64,000 nt of DNA from positions 9,159,357-9,223,356 of the forward strand of contig NC_089863.1 in NCBI RefSeq assembly GCF_036373705.1. Reading direction: 5' to 3'. The position numbers and the translations under genes were made by a program. The notes below the pieces were generated by a model. The model had not been told where the DNA came from. It did not search any database and worked only from the letters and a program-made list of their open reading frames with translations. Shown here in pieces: positions 33,760 to 46,492 of this stretch; within the stretch, counting starts at the first letter, position 1, and each line of letters starts with the position of its first letter. Source of the stretch: Amia ocellicauda. Taxonomy: Eukaryota > Chordata > Actinopteri > Amiiformes > Amiidae.

Positions 33760-34624
33760 ACAGATAATGTTTAATCATAATCAAGGTGACTCCTGGCTAT
33801 TATTATAATGGCTCCTGATTTGTGCAGCTGGGTGTCAGTCACAGCTCCACATCCAATCGTTGCCGGGCTGACGTGGTTTCCTGGAATCCCGGCTCTGTCG
33901 TGGCAGCTGATGACCTCACAGTGAGGGAGCGTCAGCCAATTGCAATGCAGACACCCTGTTTCTGGGTGTGAGGGGATTATTGTACCATGGAGGAATCCCT
34001 TAGCACTGTACACTGAACTGTACCGATACTGTACATGTCTCTCACTCAAAGCTCAAAGTTCTTGGGTGTTACCCAGTATCACAAGATGTGACACAACACC
34101 TTACACATTCACACTCACCCCCACCCACACACTGACACCCACTAACCCACGCCAAACCCACACTCACACACTTTCGTCTTGCTTTTTAAAATCATTATTA
34201 ACCCCCTAATGATTTTGTGTATCCCTCTCTTTATATAGGCTTACAGTTGAGGTAAAATCATAATAATAGCATGAGATGCAATTTTATGTGTGGGGTAACA
34301 TTTAGAGTTTAGCAAGTGAATTATTGTTGTGTGTATCTATACTATATGTGTGTATTGTGTGCAGAGGTTAGGGTTAGAGTTCAGTATCAGTACATCAATA
34401 GTATAATGTACATGGTTATTAGTGAAACATAATCCTAACCTGATTGTGTTTATGGATTTAATTAAAAAAACAATAAATCAGTTGACAAACAAACAAAACG
34501 TTACAGGTTTTGTAGTTCCATATAGGGAGCGCTATAAGCGCCGACTTTCTCAACAAATCAAAGTCTAAAAATCCCTTTAAGCGCCTTTAAGAGCAAAGAA
34601 GCACCATTCCCTTTAAAGAAAGGC

Positions 34625-34961
34625 GGATGCACAGCAATGCATATCAGCCAATCACCTTTGCCCGGTGACCTTCTTCCCCCATGTATCCAATAAGAAAATC
34701 GGATCGCTGATTGATTGACGTGCAGTCCAACGAATGAGATGCACGACAGCTATAATTAAAACCGCTTTCGTCACCAGCCAGCCAGCCAATAGCAATCCGG
34801 GAAGCCGCCGCTGTTGCCGGGCAGATCTCGGGGGTTCTGGAGGCTGATACAGTGTTGCGGCTCTGTGTTGGGTTTAATGGCGCCGGTGACTTCACAGCTG
34901 GATCGCCGAGACTTCGTCACATTGTCGCTCTGATACAGCTGTGACCGCAGACAGACATCCG
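34625..34961 (+). promoter_or_regulatory. emc9: EMC9 promoter and 5' untranslated exon
   Basis: CCAAT boxes near 34649, 34686 and 34786, a GC-rich segment, and a donor (atccg|gtaagg, exon end 34961). The intron 34962-35299 leads to the ATG exon. The start point itself is not visible. Confidence 0.5.
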
Positions 34962-35157
34962 GTAAGGGCTGACAGTGGGCTTTCGGTGACACACAGCTGT
35001 GCGGTGGACAGCATTGTACAGGACAGGCTGCAATCAAGTGCAGTTTATTGTCTTTTTAATCAGGATCATTATTGCACAGTGCAGTGTGTGTGTAGTGTGG
35101 TGTGTGTGTAATGCAGTGTGTACAGGTAATAAAAATAATCATAATAGTGTCTCCCCC

Positions 35158-35260
35158 AGTTCAATGCAATTCAATTCTAAAAAGCTTTATTGGCAGGACT
35201 GGGTGTCATGCAGGGCCCCACTCACTCCATGCTGAACACTTGAACACATATTGACAGACA
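35158..35260 (+). repeat. Dispersed repeat, second copy of caattcaatt/ctttattgg family
   Basis: caatgcaattcaattctaaa then gctttattggcaggact, as at 16122. It sits in the first EMC9 intron. Confidence 0.5.
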
Positions 35261-35301
35261 TGTTGATATAGATTCTCTCTCTCTCTCTCTCTCTCTCAGC
35301 G

Positions 35302-35904
35302 ATGGAGGTGGAGCTCTCCTGTATGAGCTATGTGAAGATGTTCCTGCATGCCGGACGCTTCCCAGCATGCTCTGTGAACGGGCTGCTCCTGTCCCCGGGG
35401 CCTCAGGGGGGATCCATGTGCTTGTCGGACTGCGTGCCCCTGCTGCACTCCCGCCTGCCCCTCGCCCCCATCACCGAGCTCGCCCTGCAGCAGGTCAGCA
35501 CCGCCGGGCACAGACTGGCACCGACACAGTGACATGCACTGACAGGAACACCCGGGGACTCCAGTTTTAGTGTGAAATGTGTTTATTTCTTAGACACCCT
35601 TACTCGGGGTGGCAGGGAAGTGTTATTTGTTGGTATGAGCGGTGTTCTTTGAAGTGTGGAAATTATTATTACATCCAGCAAGGATTTTTTTGACATTTTG
35701 AACAGTGAATATTGTAGTAATGGCAAATAATATTCTCCTCCTCCCTCAGGTGGATGTGTGGTGCGCACAGAAGAAGCTGAGGATTGTGGGATACTACCAG
35801 GCCAATGCTAGCATGACTGACAGCAGGTAGCCTTGGCACTCTTCCTCTCATCCTCATCATCTCTTATCGGTGGACTATAGTGTGTGTAGCGTCTATCAAT
35901 ATTG

Positions 35905-35935
<31 letters not shown>

Positions 35936-36502
35936 CCCACTCCGTGTGCAGTGAAGATTGCAGATAAGATTGCAGAGCACTACAGTAATGCAGTTCTGGT
36001 CATGGTATGTCAGTCCCCCCCCTCCTCTTCCTCTCTCTTCCTCTCTATCACTGTGCTGTTATAGTCTGTGTGTGTGTGCAGTTGTGTAACCCTTTGTGTG
36101 TGTGTAACCCTTGTGTGTAGGTGCAGAGTGCCAAGATGTCCATGCAAGAGAGACTGCCGCCCATTGTGGTGTACGAGAGGAGGGACGGACACTGGACACT
36201 GAAGGACAAACAACAGTGAGGGGACGCCGATACACTGACAGATGCAGTGATAGCATGACTGACACACACACACACACACTGACTGACTGACTCACTGAGC
36301 TCTAATCTCTCGGCCTCTCAGGATCATGCTGCGCCACTGGGAGCAGACGCGGGCGATAGCCAATGAGCTGCTGGCGTCCGGGACCCACAACCTCTTGGTC
36401 GATTTTGACAGCCACCTGGACGACATCAGGAGGGACTGGACCAATCAGGAGCTGAACGCCAAGATCGCCGAACTGGCCTCGCCCGCCAATGGGAACGTGT
36501 GA
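35302..36502 (+). CDS. emc9: ER membrane protein complex subunit 9
   Basis: EMC9 is a cytosolic-side subunit of the ER membrane complex, which inserts tail-anchored and multipass proteins. Exons: 35302-35493, 35750-35826, 35935-36004, 36121-36215, 36322-36502. They give 204 aa (human about 208). The single domain is the MPN-like UPF0172 fold, beginning MEVELSCMSYVKMFLHAG and ending near HLDDIRRDWTNQELN. No JAMM metal motif (HxHx7-10D) is seen, so it is not a protease. It could in principle be the paralogue EMC8; the neighbourhood (PSME2, RNF31, IRF9) favours EMC9. Confidence 0.93.
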
Positions 36503-36778
36503 CGGGGAACGGGACAGCCGACAACAGCAACGGAAAACGGACATAACGCACAATCGGAATTCGACGGAGGAGGATGGTTACGCCCCTGGCCAAGATGGTG
36601 GCTTTGATCTCGCCGTGTTGTCGTTCAGGAGATAATGGCAAGAGCTGTATGGTTTTGGAAAGGGGCCTGGGGACTGTGGAAACGAGTCCAGTCCTGTTTA
36701 TTTCTGTTGTTGATCGTTTTAATGCTGTATTAATATTAGACACTGGAATTTCAAACCACTCTTGTATTTGTAAGACCA

Positions 36779-36784
36779 AATAAA
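36779..36784 (+). terminator. Poly(A) signal of EMC9
   Basis: AATAAA about 280 bases after the stop. EMC9 and NOP9 are tail to tail with only 531 bases between stop codons. Confidence 0.6.
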
Positions 36785-37033
36785 CATCAATGCAAGTATG
36801 CAATGAGCCACAGCGATGCCATCGCTTGAACCCTGACTGAGGCGTGTGGGTGTGCGAGAGAATGTGATTAATATATAAAATGCTGGACAGTCTATGCGAA
36901 ATAAAATTATATACACAAGTAACAGACACAGTGAGACATAATTGTTTGTTCTTAGACTGGTTATTATGACTTATTATAGAAACAGATCTGCAGACAGAAA
37001 AAATTAGAATAAAAATACAAAAGATATCTCCCG

Positions 37034-37890
37034 TCACTTTAAAATGTCACTGAACATCATTCTCTTCTTGGATTGGGCTGTCTGGAGCTCCTCCCACTGG
37101 TCCCGCCTCTTCAGGAAGTGAGTCAGGGCGAAGTTCCGGAACACGTGGTGACCGAACTGGTCTGACCTGAGGGTGGCCTTGCTGCCCACTGAGAGAGTGA
37201 GAGAAATGTTGGGGGTTAAATACAGACAGTGTTGACAATGTTTCCAGGGTGCCATTTCTCCACAGAACACAGAGTTCCGGAAACAAATTCGCGTCGCGTG
37301 TTCCGGAATATTACATCTGGGAACTGAACATCTGTATGGTGTGATCGCAATATCAACACTCACTGACACTGGTTCATTGACCGCAGTGAGGGAGACTCAC
37401 CCAGTTCCTGTGCGATGCCCTGCCTTGTCCTGAGGGACGCGCTGCTCCACACACTCTCCAGAGCACGACTGCCAAACTTAGAGCACGCCATCTGCACGTA
37501 GACACCCTGAGAGAGAGAGAGAGAGAGGGAAAGAGGGAGGAAGAGAATGAACTCCTGTTTTTATTGGGTTGTTTTTTTCCTGTTAGAAGTCAGACTTTCT
37601 CACACTCTCGCACCGACCTTCAGCCTCCTCAGCATTTTGATCCTCCCCTTCTCGGTCAGCGACGTCACCAGAGCCTCCAGCACGTGGCTCCCCGACTGGT
37701 CGGTTGCCAGGGTCAGGAGGTCGCTGGGGGGCAGGGCCCTGAGGGAGACCTGGAGGACGGAGCTGTCTGAGTAGGAGAGCAGTGACTGGACGAGGCAGGA
37801 GCCGTGATACGTCACTCCAGAGAGGGGGCGCTGAGAGAGAGAAGCCATAATATTAGCACTAATAAACGACGCATACACTGACTGACAGAG

Positions 37891-37933
<43 letters not shown>

Positions 37934-40189
37934 CAGGTGGTGCACTGTGTACCTGTGTGGCCTTTGTGTCGCCCTCTGTGCTCTCCGTTTTGTAGTACAC
38001 CTCCCATGCGAGCAGCGACAGGAGGAGAGGGGCGCAGGACTGGCGTCTGGGGGGGGGGTCCCAGCAGTGGAATGCCTGTGGTGGGGGGTGTCAAAATTAT
38101 GATTATTTATATTATTACTGCGCTGTAGTCCTCCTCACGTGTGTGCTGCAATGATTCCTCCGAACCTCCAGTAGGCTTTGCATCATCTGGGACTGCCGCT
38201 CCTCCTTTCTGACGCAGCTCTCCGCTAATTGGACGATGACACCCATGTGACCCGCCGCCAAGATGGCTTCCAGACCCTCTAACAGCTCGTCAAAAATCTT
38301 CAGGAACTGAGAGAAATAGTGTGTATTGTTTATTTCCTGGACTAGTTATTTAAAGATAAAAGCTTTGGTAATACAAGTATACTTATGTCAACAAAGTAAA
38401 CAAATTGAATTGAGACAGGGATAGAGAGAGAGGTGTGGGGGGGTCTACACAAACACAGTGTTGTCATTGTTCACTGTGACCCAGTTCTCTCATGAACACA
38501 GAGTATAATCTGGGAATTTATCACCCTATTAACACTGACTGACTGGACACTACAGTACACTGCCCTGAGAGAGAGAGAAGGAGAGAAACAGTATTACAGA
38601 CGGACGTATTGATGCACTGAGTGGGTGGTTACCAGCTTGTAATTGGCCGCAGCAGCCACCAGTCTCTGCACGGGGAAGTTCGCGATGGGGTGGAGCGCCA
38701 GGGTGACCAGGTGACCCCGGAAGTGGTTCTTGTAGAGGTCGCGGAGCTGGGACTTTTGGGACACGGTGATGAGGGTCTCCAGGAGGCGGCTGGATGTCTG
38801 GTCCTTCAAGAACACCAGCAGGGGACTACACACAACACACCGATTGATGCCAATTAACACCAGCGAACGCAGCCACAGACAAATGAAGAGACGGACGGAC
38901 GGATGTATGGACAGACCTCGTCCCGGGTGCAGCGCCGAGAGTCGTCAGGTATTGCATCATGCCCTGGGTGAGGCGCTGGCAGAGGGCAGGGCACTTCTTG
39001 TGAGTGGCATTGAGGACTGCCTGCAGCACTGGGCTGGCCAGGGAGTGAGTGAGAAACACTGAGAGAGAGAGAGAGAGGGTTAATACGAACACTGACTGCA
39101 CACTTAAGTACATTAGCACTGCACTGAGAGAGAGGGGCAGTTAGACTCACAGCTGCTTTGCTCCAGTAGGCAGTCTGCCAGTCTCTCCAGGACGGCGCTG
39201 AAGGAAGGGGGCGGGTCGAAGTCCATGGGCTCCGGGTTCGAGTCTCGGGGCTGCTGGCCTGGAACACACATGCACTGAGCACTGAGCACAAACACGGCAC
39301 TGAACACACTCCACACACTGAACACACTGCACAGTCGACTCCGCGGTACCTGTCTTTCGGTCGCTGTGCCCGAGTGATCCTGCCAGCGTCATGGCGATCC
39401 TGCGAGCCACGAACGTCCCGTGGGTGTCCCGGGCGACCTCCGTCAGCCTGTCCATCACCGCATTGCTCAGCAACAGCAGCTGCTCCTCCAGAACCTCACA
39501 CCCGCCCTGGGCAGCACCCTCCGCCTCTGAGGCAGCTTCCTGGTCCTCCGCTTTCCCACCATCCCCTGGGGAGACGGGACCATAGAGAGCAGAGGCAGTG
39601 AGGTAGAGCGGAGGGTTGGGTTTTACTGGTCAGTCTGTGCGTCTCCGTCTCTCTCACCTGTCAGTCTGTGAGCCTGTCTGAGCGCGCTCTCTAGGACGTG
39701 CGCCCCACACCGGTCACATGACACGGCGGCGAACTCCGCCCCCGAGTCGCCCCCCAGCTCGGCCAGGACCCCTCCCACCTGGGCAGGGCTGGCCAGGGGG
39801 AGGAGCTTCTGTAGGGTCACACTGCCAATCATGTCTGTGGCCACAATGGCAGCCCGCCCCTTGATCTCAGATAAGACATTCTCCACGAACATGTCTAGAG
39901 GGAGAGAAGATAGAGAGCGGGTTAATACAGTACTACACTGACTGACAAACTCATGACTATTCTAGGAACAGAAGCGCTCTCCTCCTCTCCATCTCTCACC
40001 CATCTCCTCTTTAGGGCCGAACGCCTCTTCCAGCCTGTCGTTCACCCTGCGGAAATACCCCACGCTGAGATTGTCCAGCCGCGGCCACTGTTTACTCCCC
40101 CGATCCTGCCTTGCTCCACCACCCTTCTTCCCGCTCTTCCTCCCTCTCTCTTTGTCCTTCCCGCCTTTCAACTTGGTCTCGCCCCCCAT
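37034..40189 (-). CDS. nop9: Nucleolar protein 9 (Pumilio-type RNA-binding)
   Basis: NOP9 binds pre-rRNA in the nucleolus for small-subunit maturation. Exons in transcript order: 40000-40189, 39658-39894, 39350-39565, 39151-39258, 38917-39058, 38633-38825, 38166-38306, 37953-38075, 37618-37830, 37401-37506, 37034-37188. They give 607 aa with all phases agreeing (human about 636). The N-terminus is lysine/glycine-rich (nucleolar-type) and is followed by LSVGYFRRVNDRLEEAF. Degenerate Pumilio repeats follow, for example CDRCGAHVLESAL, HGTFVARRIA, DQTSSRLLETL, DQSGSHVLEAL, SKFGSRALESVW and DQFGHHVFRNFAL. An in-frame ATG eight codons upstream (40213) could also serve as start. Confidence 0.95.
37236..37365 (-). 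repeat. Intron cassette B, copy in last NOP9 intron
   Basis: On the minus strand: gatattgcgatcacacc, then aactctgtgttctgtggaga and aatggcaccctggaaacatt, then ctgtatttaaccccc and (CT)n to the acceptor of exon 37034-37188. The order matches RNF31 copies and it is again in the sense of the gene. Confidence 0.7.
38450..38540 (-). repeat. Intron cassette B, second NOP9 copy
   Basis: On the minus strand: tactctgtgttcatgagaga, then actgggtcacagtgaacaat and gacaacac, closely matching the RNF31 copies. It is in the intron between exons 38633-38825 and 38166-38306. Confidence 0.75.
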
Positions 40190-40649
40190 CTCTCTCTTTC
40201 TCTCTGCTTTCACTGACTTCTCTCACTCTCTGTTGCAGTGCAGTAAAGAGACTAAAGACAATTCTGTTAAATTGTCTCAGTCTCTCATTGCGAGTGTCTG
40301 GATACGAGGTGGAGTCTTCCCTCTGTAAGACAGGAAATTGGTGTAAATGATCGCCCAGTTGTTTAAAACAATAAACACACAAACAACAGGAGCAACAAGT
40401 TGTGCACTGCAGTGGACTGTAGTCTACTCTACGGCACTGTAGTGCACTGGATTGTAATGCACTTTACTTCAGCGTACATGTATTGTGTAGTACTGTAGTG
40501 GATTGTCTTGTGGGACCCTGTCAGCGGTCACGGTAAGCGGGATAAAAGCAAGTGGACTTTATATTTACACATATGCCAGGAAACGATCAATCGTCCTCAT
40601 GTTCAAGTTAAGACATTGAAAAAATAATCACATCACAACGCGAACTGCA

Positions 40650-40749
40650 CTACTCACATGTCCAGGCGCCTGGTCGCAGAGTGATGACGCGCTAGTACGG
40701 AACGGAAGCGGTTCCATTTCCTGCGCTACGTGGACGACCTCAAGATGGC
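40650..40749 (+). promoter_or_regulatory. Candidate NOP9/RABGGTA bidirectional start region
   Basis: GC-richer stretch with tgatgacg, gtttccggaacg-like ETS motifs (ggaagcgg, tttcctgcg) and a YY1-like caagatggcg. A strong donor (atggc|gtaagag at 40750) would end a 5' untranslated RABGGTA exon spliced to the acceptor at 41959. The stretch 40214-40640 shows no other gene. Confidence 0.4.
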
Positions 40750-41959
40750 GTAAGAGTCTAACCAGGCCCTGAAGTTAAAGGGGAGGTTCTACACTTTACA
40801 GCATATAACCATTCATTCTTGTTTTGAATCTTGAACTTACGTAAAGACAGCACTGTAAATGTATCATTCATCCTGGGGCAGAATAACGGTCCGTCACAAG
40901 CTACAAAAACAACCACCGCTGTGTTGACCTGCACGTATTATAATGTAAAACTGAAATAAAAGCCGACAGACTGAAAATACAGTCGACATTCCCTTTCATG
41001 AATGTTAATCGCGTCATAGAGCGGCTTACGCTAATGGCTGATCCCCTCATATTTCATACTATTTTTACGGAATCCGGCATTGCATATCCTCAAACGCGTT
41101 TGTGGTCTAGGCCCCATTTGACATGGGTTGCAGAAACACTAAAACAGTTTTCTACATAAACGCGTCAATATTATTATCCTCATAAACAAACAGTCGCACA
41201 TGCGCACAACTGCGAACAGGGACAGTTTTTCTCCAGCGCAAACCAAGTCTGTGGCGAGGGGGGGCGGTATGGACAAGCCCATTCACAGCAGAAAGAAAAA
41301 ACGAAATAAAAATAAAAGAAATATCACCGTGCTATATACCTATATACAAGATACATTTATACACAGAAACATGTACCGAATACTTGTGGTTGTTGGGGGT
41401 GAAATACATTTTCTTCGAGGGCGCACCCCTGCCCAGCCAGGTGGTGAGTCCCTGGGCAGCTGTGGCTTTTTCTAGGAAGAGAGAGTCGCGCAGCCCACGG
41501 TGAAAGTAATAATATTCAGGATATCAATTCCAGTAATAATTACAATAATAATAATAATAACCACGGGTCTGGACCTGCGTCGCATCAGACACGCACAGGT
41601 ACAGTGATCGGGACGACACCTACACCACCCTGCATTTAAACACAGATTGCAGGGTGGAGAGATAATAATGATGATAATAATAATAATATCAAGAGCGTGT
41701 TCATCGCAATCGCAATCCATGTGTTGATTTATAAAGAACAGAAATGCGAAATATGGTGTCTAGTATTGCACACGCTTTTACGCGTCAAAAGTCAAATCAT
41801 AATATTAATAATGGCAATAATTACACGTGTCGTGTATTGGGTGTGGATCTGAGATGTTAGGGAGGTGTCTGGCGGCCTCCCTGCCCATCCTCAGTTAATT
41901 AAAGACTCAATTAGACAGATAATGCCCTTTTAACTGATTCATTAACTGTTCATTTCCAG
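40750..41959 (+). other. Probable first RABGGTA intron, no other gene seen
   Basis: AT-rich with short ATA/ATT runs near 41540-41690. No recognised coding sequence; the reading frame at 41200-41475 has no known domain. Confidence 0.35.
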
Positions 41960-41990
41960 GGCTGACCCGCGGAACTGGTTCTCAGCAAGC

Positions 41991-43443
41991 ATGGTGAGAG
42001 CCTCCTTCATGATACTAATGATCGTAATGATGATGATCATGCTCTGCACTGTGGTTCGGTCCGTGTGTCTGCTAAAGCCCACTGCCCTCCTCTCTTTCGC
42101 CCATCCCTCTCTCTTCCCCAGCACGGACGAGTGAAGCTGAAGTCCACCGCGCAGCAGGAGGAGGAGAAGCGGAAAGAGAGGGAGAAGAAACTGAGCTCGT
42201 ACATCACTGCCAGAGACGCCTGCTTCAACAATGTACTGACACACTGGCTCACTGACACACTGGCTCACTGACACACTTCATATACTGATGGACTGATCTC
42301 TCTCTCTCTCTCGCTCTCGCTTTCTCTGTCTCTCTCAGCGGAAGGAGGGTGTCCTGAGTGAGGAGAGCCTCCAGCTGACGGCTCAGCTCCTGGGCTCGAA
42401 CCCTGACTTCGCCACGCTGTGGAACTACAGGAGGGAGATCCTGCTGCACCTGGAGACCATCAAGTACTCTCCACCATCCTTCAATTAGCCCCAATTAACG
42501 CCAGTCGGTACCAGTCAACCAATTAGCTACATACACCAAAACACAGGCGATAATTCTCTCCATCCCTCTCTCCCTCTCGCAGGTCTGAGGACGAGCTGCA
42601 GGTGCTGTACGAGGCCGAGCTGTCCTTCCTGGAGGGGTGTCTGCGCGTCAACCCCAAGTCCTATGGCAGCTGGCACCACCGGGGCTGGGTCGCCCGCCGC
42701 CTCCCCCGGCCCGACTGGGCCCGCGAGCTCAGCCTGTGCGAGCGCTGCCTGCAGCTAGATGACCGCAACTGTGAGAGGGAGGGAGAGAGGGAGGGAGAGA
42801 GTGTGTCAGTCAGTCAGTCAGTGTGTTAATCTGCCAGTCTGTATGTCAGTCAGTGTCAGTCAATGTGTCTGTCATTCAGTCAGTGTATCAGTCAGTCAGT
42901 GTGTCAGTCAGTGTATCAGTTAGTGTGTTAGTCAGTTTGTTAGTTAGTCAGTGTATCAGTCAGTCAGTATGTCAGTTAGTGTGTCAGTCAGTCAGTCAGT
43001 GTGTCAGTCAGTCAGTCAGTGAGTGTATCAATCTGTCAGTCCACATCAATCTCCTCTCTCTCTCTCTCAGTCCACTGCTGGGATTACCGCCGGCTGTGTG
43101 TGGGGGTGTGTGGGGTGTCAGTGCAGGACGAGCTCAGTTTCACCGCCCGGCTCATCGGCTCCAATTTCTCCAACTACTCCAGCTGGCACTACCGCAGCAC
43201 CCTGCTGCCCGCGCTGCACCCGCCACCCGGGCCCCCCGCGCCTCCCGGCCACCTCTCGCCCCCCCGCGCCCGCGTCTGCGAGGAGCAGCTGCTGAAAGGT
43301 ACAGAGAGGGAAACAGGCTCATGCACTGACTGTCTGACTGATGAGACAGAAGAGGTGCAATTCTACCACTAGGTGTCAGCTAACGCTACAATCTGTGACC
43401 AGGGATTGGAAGACGGAATATAAACGAACCAAACTTATTTCTT

Positions 43444-43474
<31 letters not shown>

Positions 43475-45644
43475 AATAGTATATTATTGGTTATTATACT
43501 GTAATGATGATTGTTACGATTGATACTTGTTCTGGTGATGATGGTGATGTCATTGATAGTGACGGTGATCCTGTAATGATGTCATTGATGATGTCATTGT
43601 TGTCATCAGAATATGAGCTGGTCCAGAACGCCTTCTTCACCGACCCCAATGACCAGAGCGCCTGGTTCTACTATCGCTGGCTCCTGGGCCGAGGTCCGTC
43701 TGTCTGTGTGTGTGTGTCTGTGTGTCTGTGTGTCCCTGTGTGTCTGTATGTGTGAGTCCATCCGTCCATCTGTGTGTCTGTGTCTGAGAGATTAATTAAA
43801 GAGTGTTTAATTGTCTGCCCCCAGCGGAGCGTGAGGAGGTCATCAGCTGTGTGTTCATCAGTCGAGAGGGGGAGCATCTGGTTGTGGCCTTCTCTCGTCC
43901 TGTAAATGTGAGTCAGTGCGTCAATCAGTCAGTGTGTCAGTCAGTTTAGCAGTGTGTCAGTGTATCAGTTAGTGTGTCAGTGTGTCACTCAGTTAGTGTG
44001 TTTGTCAGTGTGTCAGTCAGTTTAGCAGTGTGCTAGTGTGTCACTGTGTCAGTCAGTGTGTCACTCAGTCATTGTGTCACAGTATCTGTGCCTCTCCCTC
44101 AGGCTCTCAGTGGGGAGCTGGTGCTGTTCGTGGACGGGCAGCCGGTGCAGGTGGACTGGCGCAGCGCTCACCCGCGCCTACAGTACTGCCCACTGTGGGT
44201 ATCCTTTCACGGGGGTCACCAGGGGGTCAGCGGTCAATCAGTGGCTGACACAGTTTGCTTCCTCAGAAGCTGGTGGCTTCTCTAGAATCAGTGTCAGATC
44301 TGGAGTCCCACTTCCTGTTCCCTGCCAGCTGTGAGTCAGTGCAGGCCTTACGCCACCTAGAGTAACCGCCATAGAGAGCCATTGTAATATAATAAAGTGG
44401 AAATGGACAAGCGACAGTGTCAGTACTAGCGTGTAGTGTGTCATTTTGTAGTGTGTACTCTTTAACGCACCGGTGTGTCAGTTGTGCCAGCTGCCCCCAG
44501 GCACGGTGAGTGAGCAGAGCGTGGAGCACAGCGTGACTGTGCACTGGGAAGACGGACGCAGGGAGTGCGCCCTGTACGCAGGTAACACACACACTCACAC
44601 ATACACACACACACACTCACACACTTACACACACACCCACGCACACACTCACACTGACTGACTGTCTCTCTCTGTCTCTCTCAGGTCGCACAGAGAGTTG
44701 GTGCCGAGACACTGCGACAGACCAGGAGCTGTTCAGGTAAGACTGTCTCTCTCTGTGTCTCTGTGTCTCTGTGACCAGACTGTCTGTAAGAGATCTGATG
44801 GGTAAGGAATGCACACTCTCTCCCTCTCACTCTCTCTCTGTCAGGAGTGATCTCTCAGTAGAGAAGACCTCTGTTCTCCAGTCAGAACTGCAGTCCTGCA
44901 CACAGCTGCTGGAGCTGGAGCCCGACAACAAGTGTGAGTCTGTGTGTGTGTGTGTGTGTATGAGTGTGTGAATCTGTCTGTGTGTGTATTAACCTGCTTT
45001 GTCTGTGTGCGCAGGGTGTGTACTGACCATCATTCTCCTGATGAGGGCGCTGGACCCCCTGGGGTACGAGAGAGAGACCCTGGAGCATTTCAACACCTTG
45101 AAGGTGAGCGGTGTATGCCTGCCAGTGTGTCTATCAGTCTGTAATTAAATCACAACACTGTGTCTGTATGCCTCTCATTCTCTCTCTGCCTCTCAATTCA
45201 GGGCTTTAGTGGAATGACCGTTGTAATCAGTATTGCCAAACACTTTATATCATAATATCGATAAACACAGGAGGGACAAATGTTTGTGTGTCTGAGTGTG
45301 TCTGAGTGTGTCTGCGTGTGTCTACGTTTGTCTGCGTGTGTCTGTGTGTGTGCGTGTCTGTGTCTGTGTGTCTGTGTGTGTGTGTGTGCCAGCTGGGCTG
45401 TCTCCCTCGCCCTGGAAGAGTTTAATTTGCTCAGAGTTGTTTACATTAGGGAAATGAGGGAGGGAGGTGGCAGATGTTTTAAAGAAGTCTGATCTTTCAC
45501 TTTTATATCTCTCTCTCTCCCTCTCAGAGTGTGGACTCTATGCGTGTGGCGTACTACAGTGACCTGTGCAGTAAGTTCTTGATTGAGAACACCATCCTGA
45601 AGATGGAGTACGCAGAGGCCAGGGTCTTCATTCTGTCCGGCAAG

Positions 45645-45695
<51 letters not shown>

Positions 45696-46445
45696 TGTCT
45701 GTCTGTATTAACCCTCTCTCTCCCTCTCTCTTGTTACAGAACCTGACAACTCTGTCTCACCTGGACCAGCTACTATTGGTCACTCACATCAACCTGTCGT
45801 CCAATCAGCTGCGAACACTGCCCCCCCATGTCGCCATGCTGCAGTGCCTGGAGGTCAGAGGCCAATTAGATAGCAATTAACCAATTAACCACAATTGAGT
45901 GTGTCTGTCTGTGTTTCTGTTACTCCCTGTGTGATTCACCTCAGTGTCACTCTCTTCCCTCTTTCCCTCCCTCCCTCTCCCTCTCTCTCCCTCTCTCCTT
46001 CTCTCTCCCCCCCCCCCCTCTCTCTCTCTCTCTCAGGTGTTGGAGGTGGAGGATAACCAGATCGACAACGTGGATGGACTGTACCACCTGCCCAGGCTGG
46101 AGGAGGTGTGTCTGCGGAACAACCGTATCCTTCCCCTGCAGCGCAGCGGTGCGGTCCACCTCGGCACCATAACAATCGCAATGATAGCACTAACACTCGC
46201 ATTGGGATGTTTTTAAAGAATGATAATAATCACGATGATAACAGTGATATTGACTCTGTCCGGTCAGCCTGTTTCCTTGACCCGGCACCTCTCTAGGAAT
46301 TGGCAAGGTGTCTGACCTCCGACCCCTGGCCACCTGCCCCAAACTGTTCAAGCTCGACCTCCGCGGAAACGCAGTCGCTGAGCTGGCCGAGCTCCAGTCA
46401 GAGCTGGCCGAGCTGCTGCCCACAGTGAGGGAGCTCCTGTTCTGA
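41991..46445 (+). CDS. rabggta: Rab geranylgeranyltransferase subunit alpha
   Basis: With RABGGTB it attaches geranylgeranyl to C-terminal cysteines of Rab proteins presented by REP. Exons: 41991-41993, 42122-42232, 42339-42463, 42583-42770, 43071-43298, 43610-43693, 43825-43907, 44103-44198, 44482-44581, 44685-44736, 44845-44933, 45015-45103, 45528-45644, 45740-45853, 46037-46124, 46297-46445. They give 571 aa (human 567). Protein prenyltransferase alpha helical repeats come first ([48 protein letters not shown]). An Ig-like insert is about 247-350, then more helical region ([15 protein letters not shown]), then leucine-rich repeats from about 456 to the end. The protein begins MHGRVKLK; its Met is alone in the first coding exon and His-Gly-Arg starts exon 2. 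Phases agree throughout. Confidence 0.96.
42805..43045 (+). repeat. (GTCA)n minisatellite in RABGGTA intron
   Basis: tcagtcagtgtgtcagtcag variants, beginning 35 bases after the donor and ending near the (CT)n before exon 43071. A similar tract fills 43908-44085 before exon 44103. Confidence 0.85.
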
Positions 46446-46492
46446 TTGGGCGGGAGGGGCACACCACTGCGCACTGCCACTACAGCCCTGAG

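Noticed and set aside
35302-36502. EMC8 instead of EMC9
   Set aside because: The sequence alone does not settle it, but linkage to PSME2, RNF31 and IRF9 is that of EMC9.
39228-39250. tRNA B-box-like gggttcgagtctcgg
   Set aside because: It is within a NOP9 coding exon and has no A box or acceptor stem around it.
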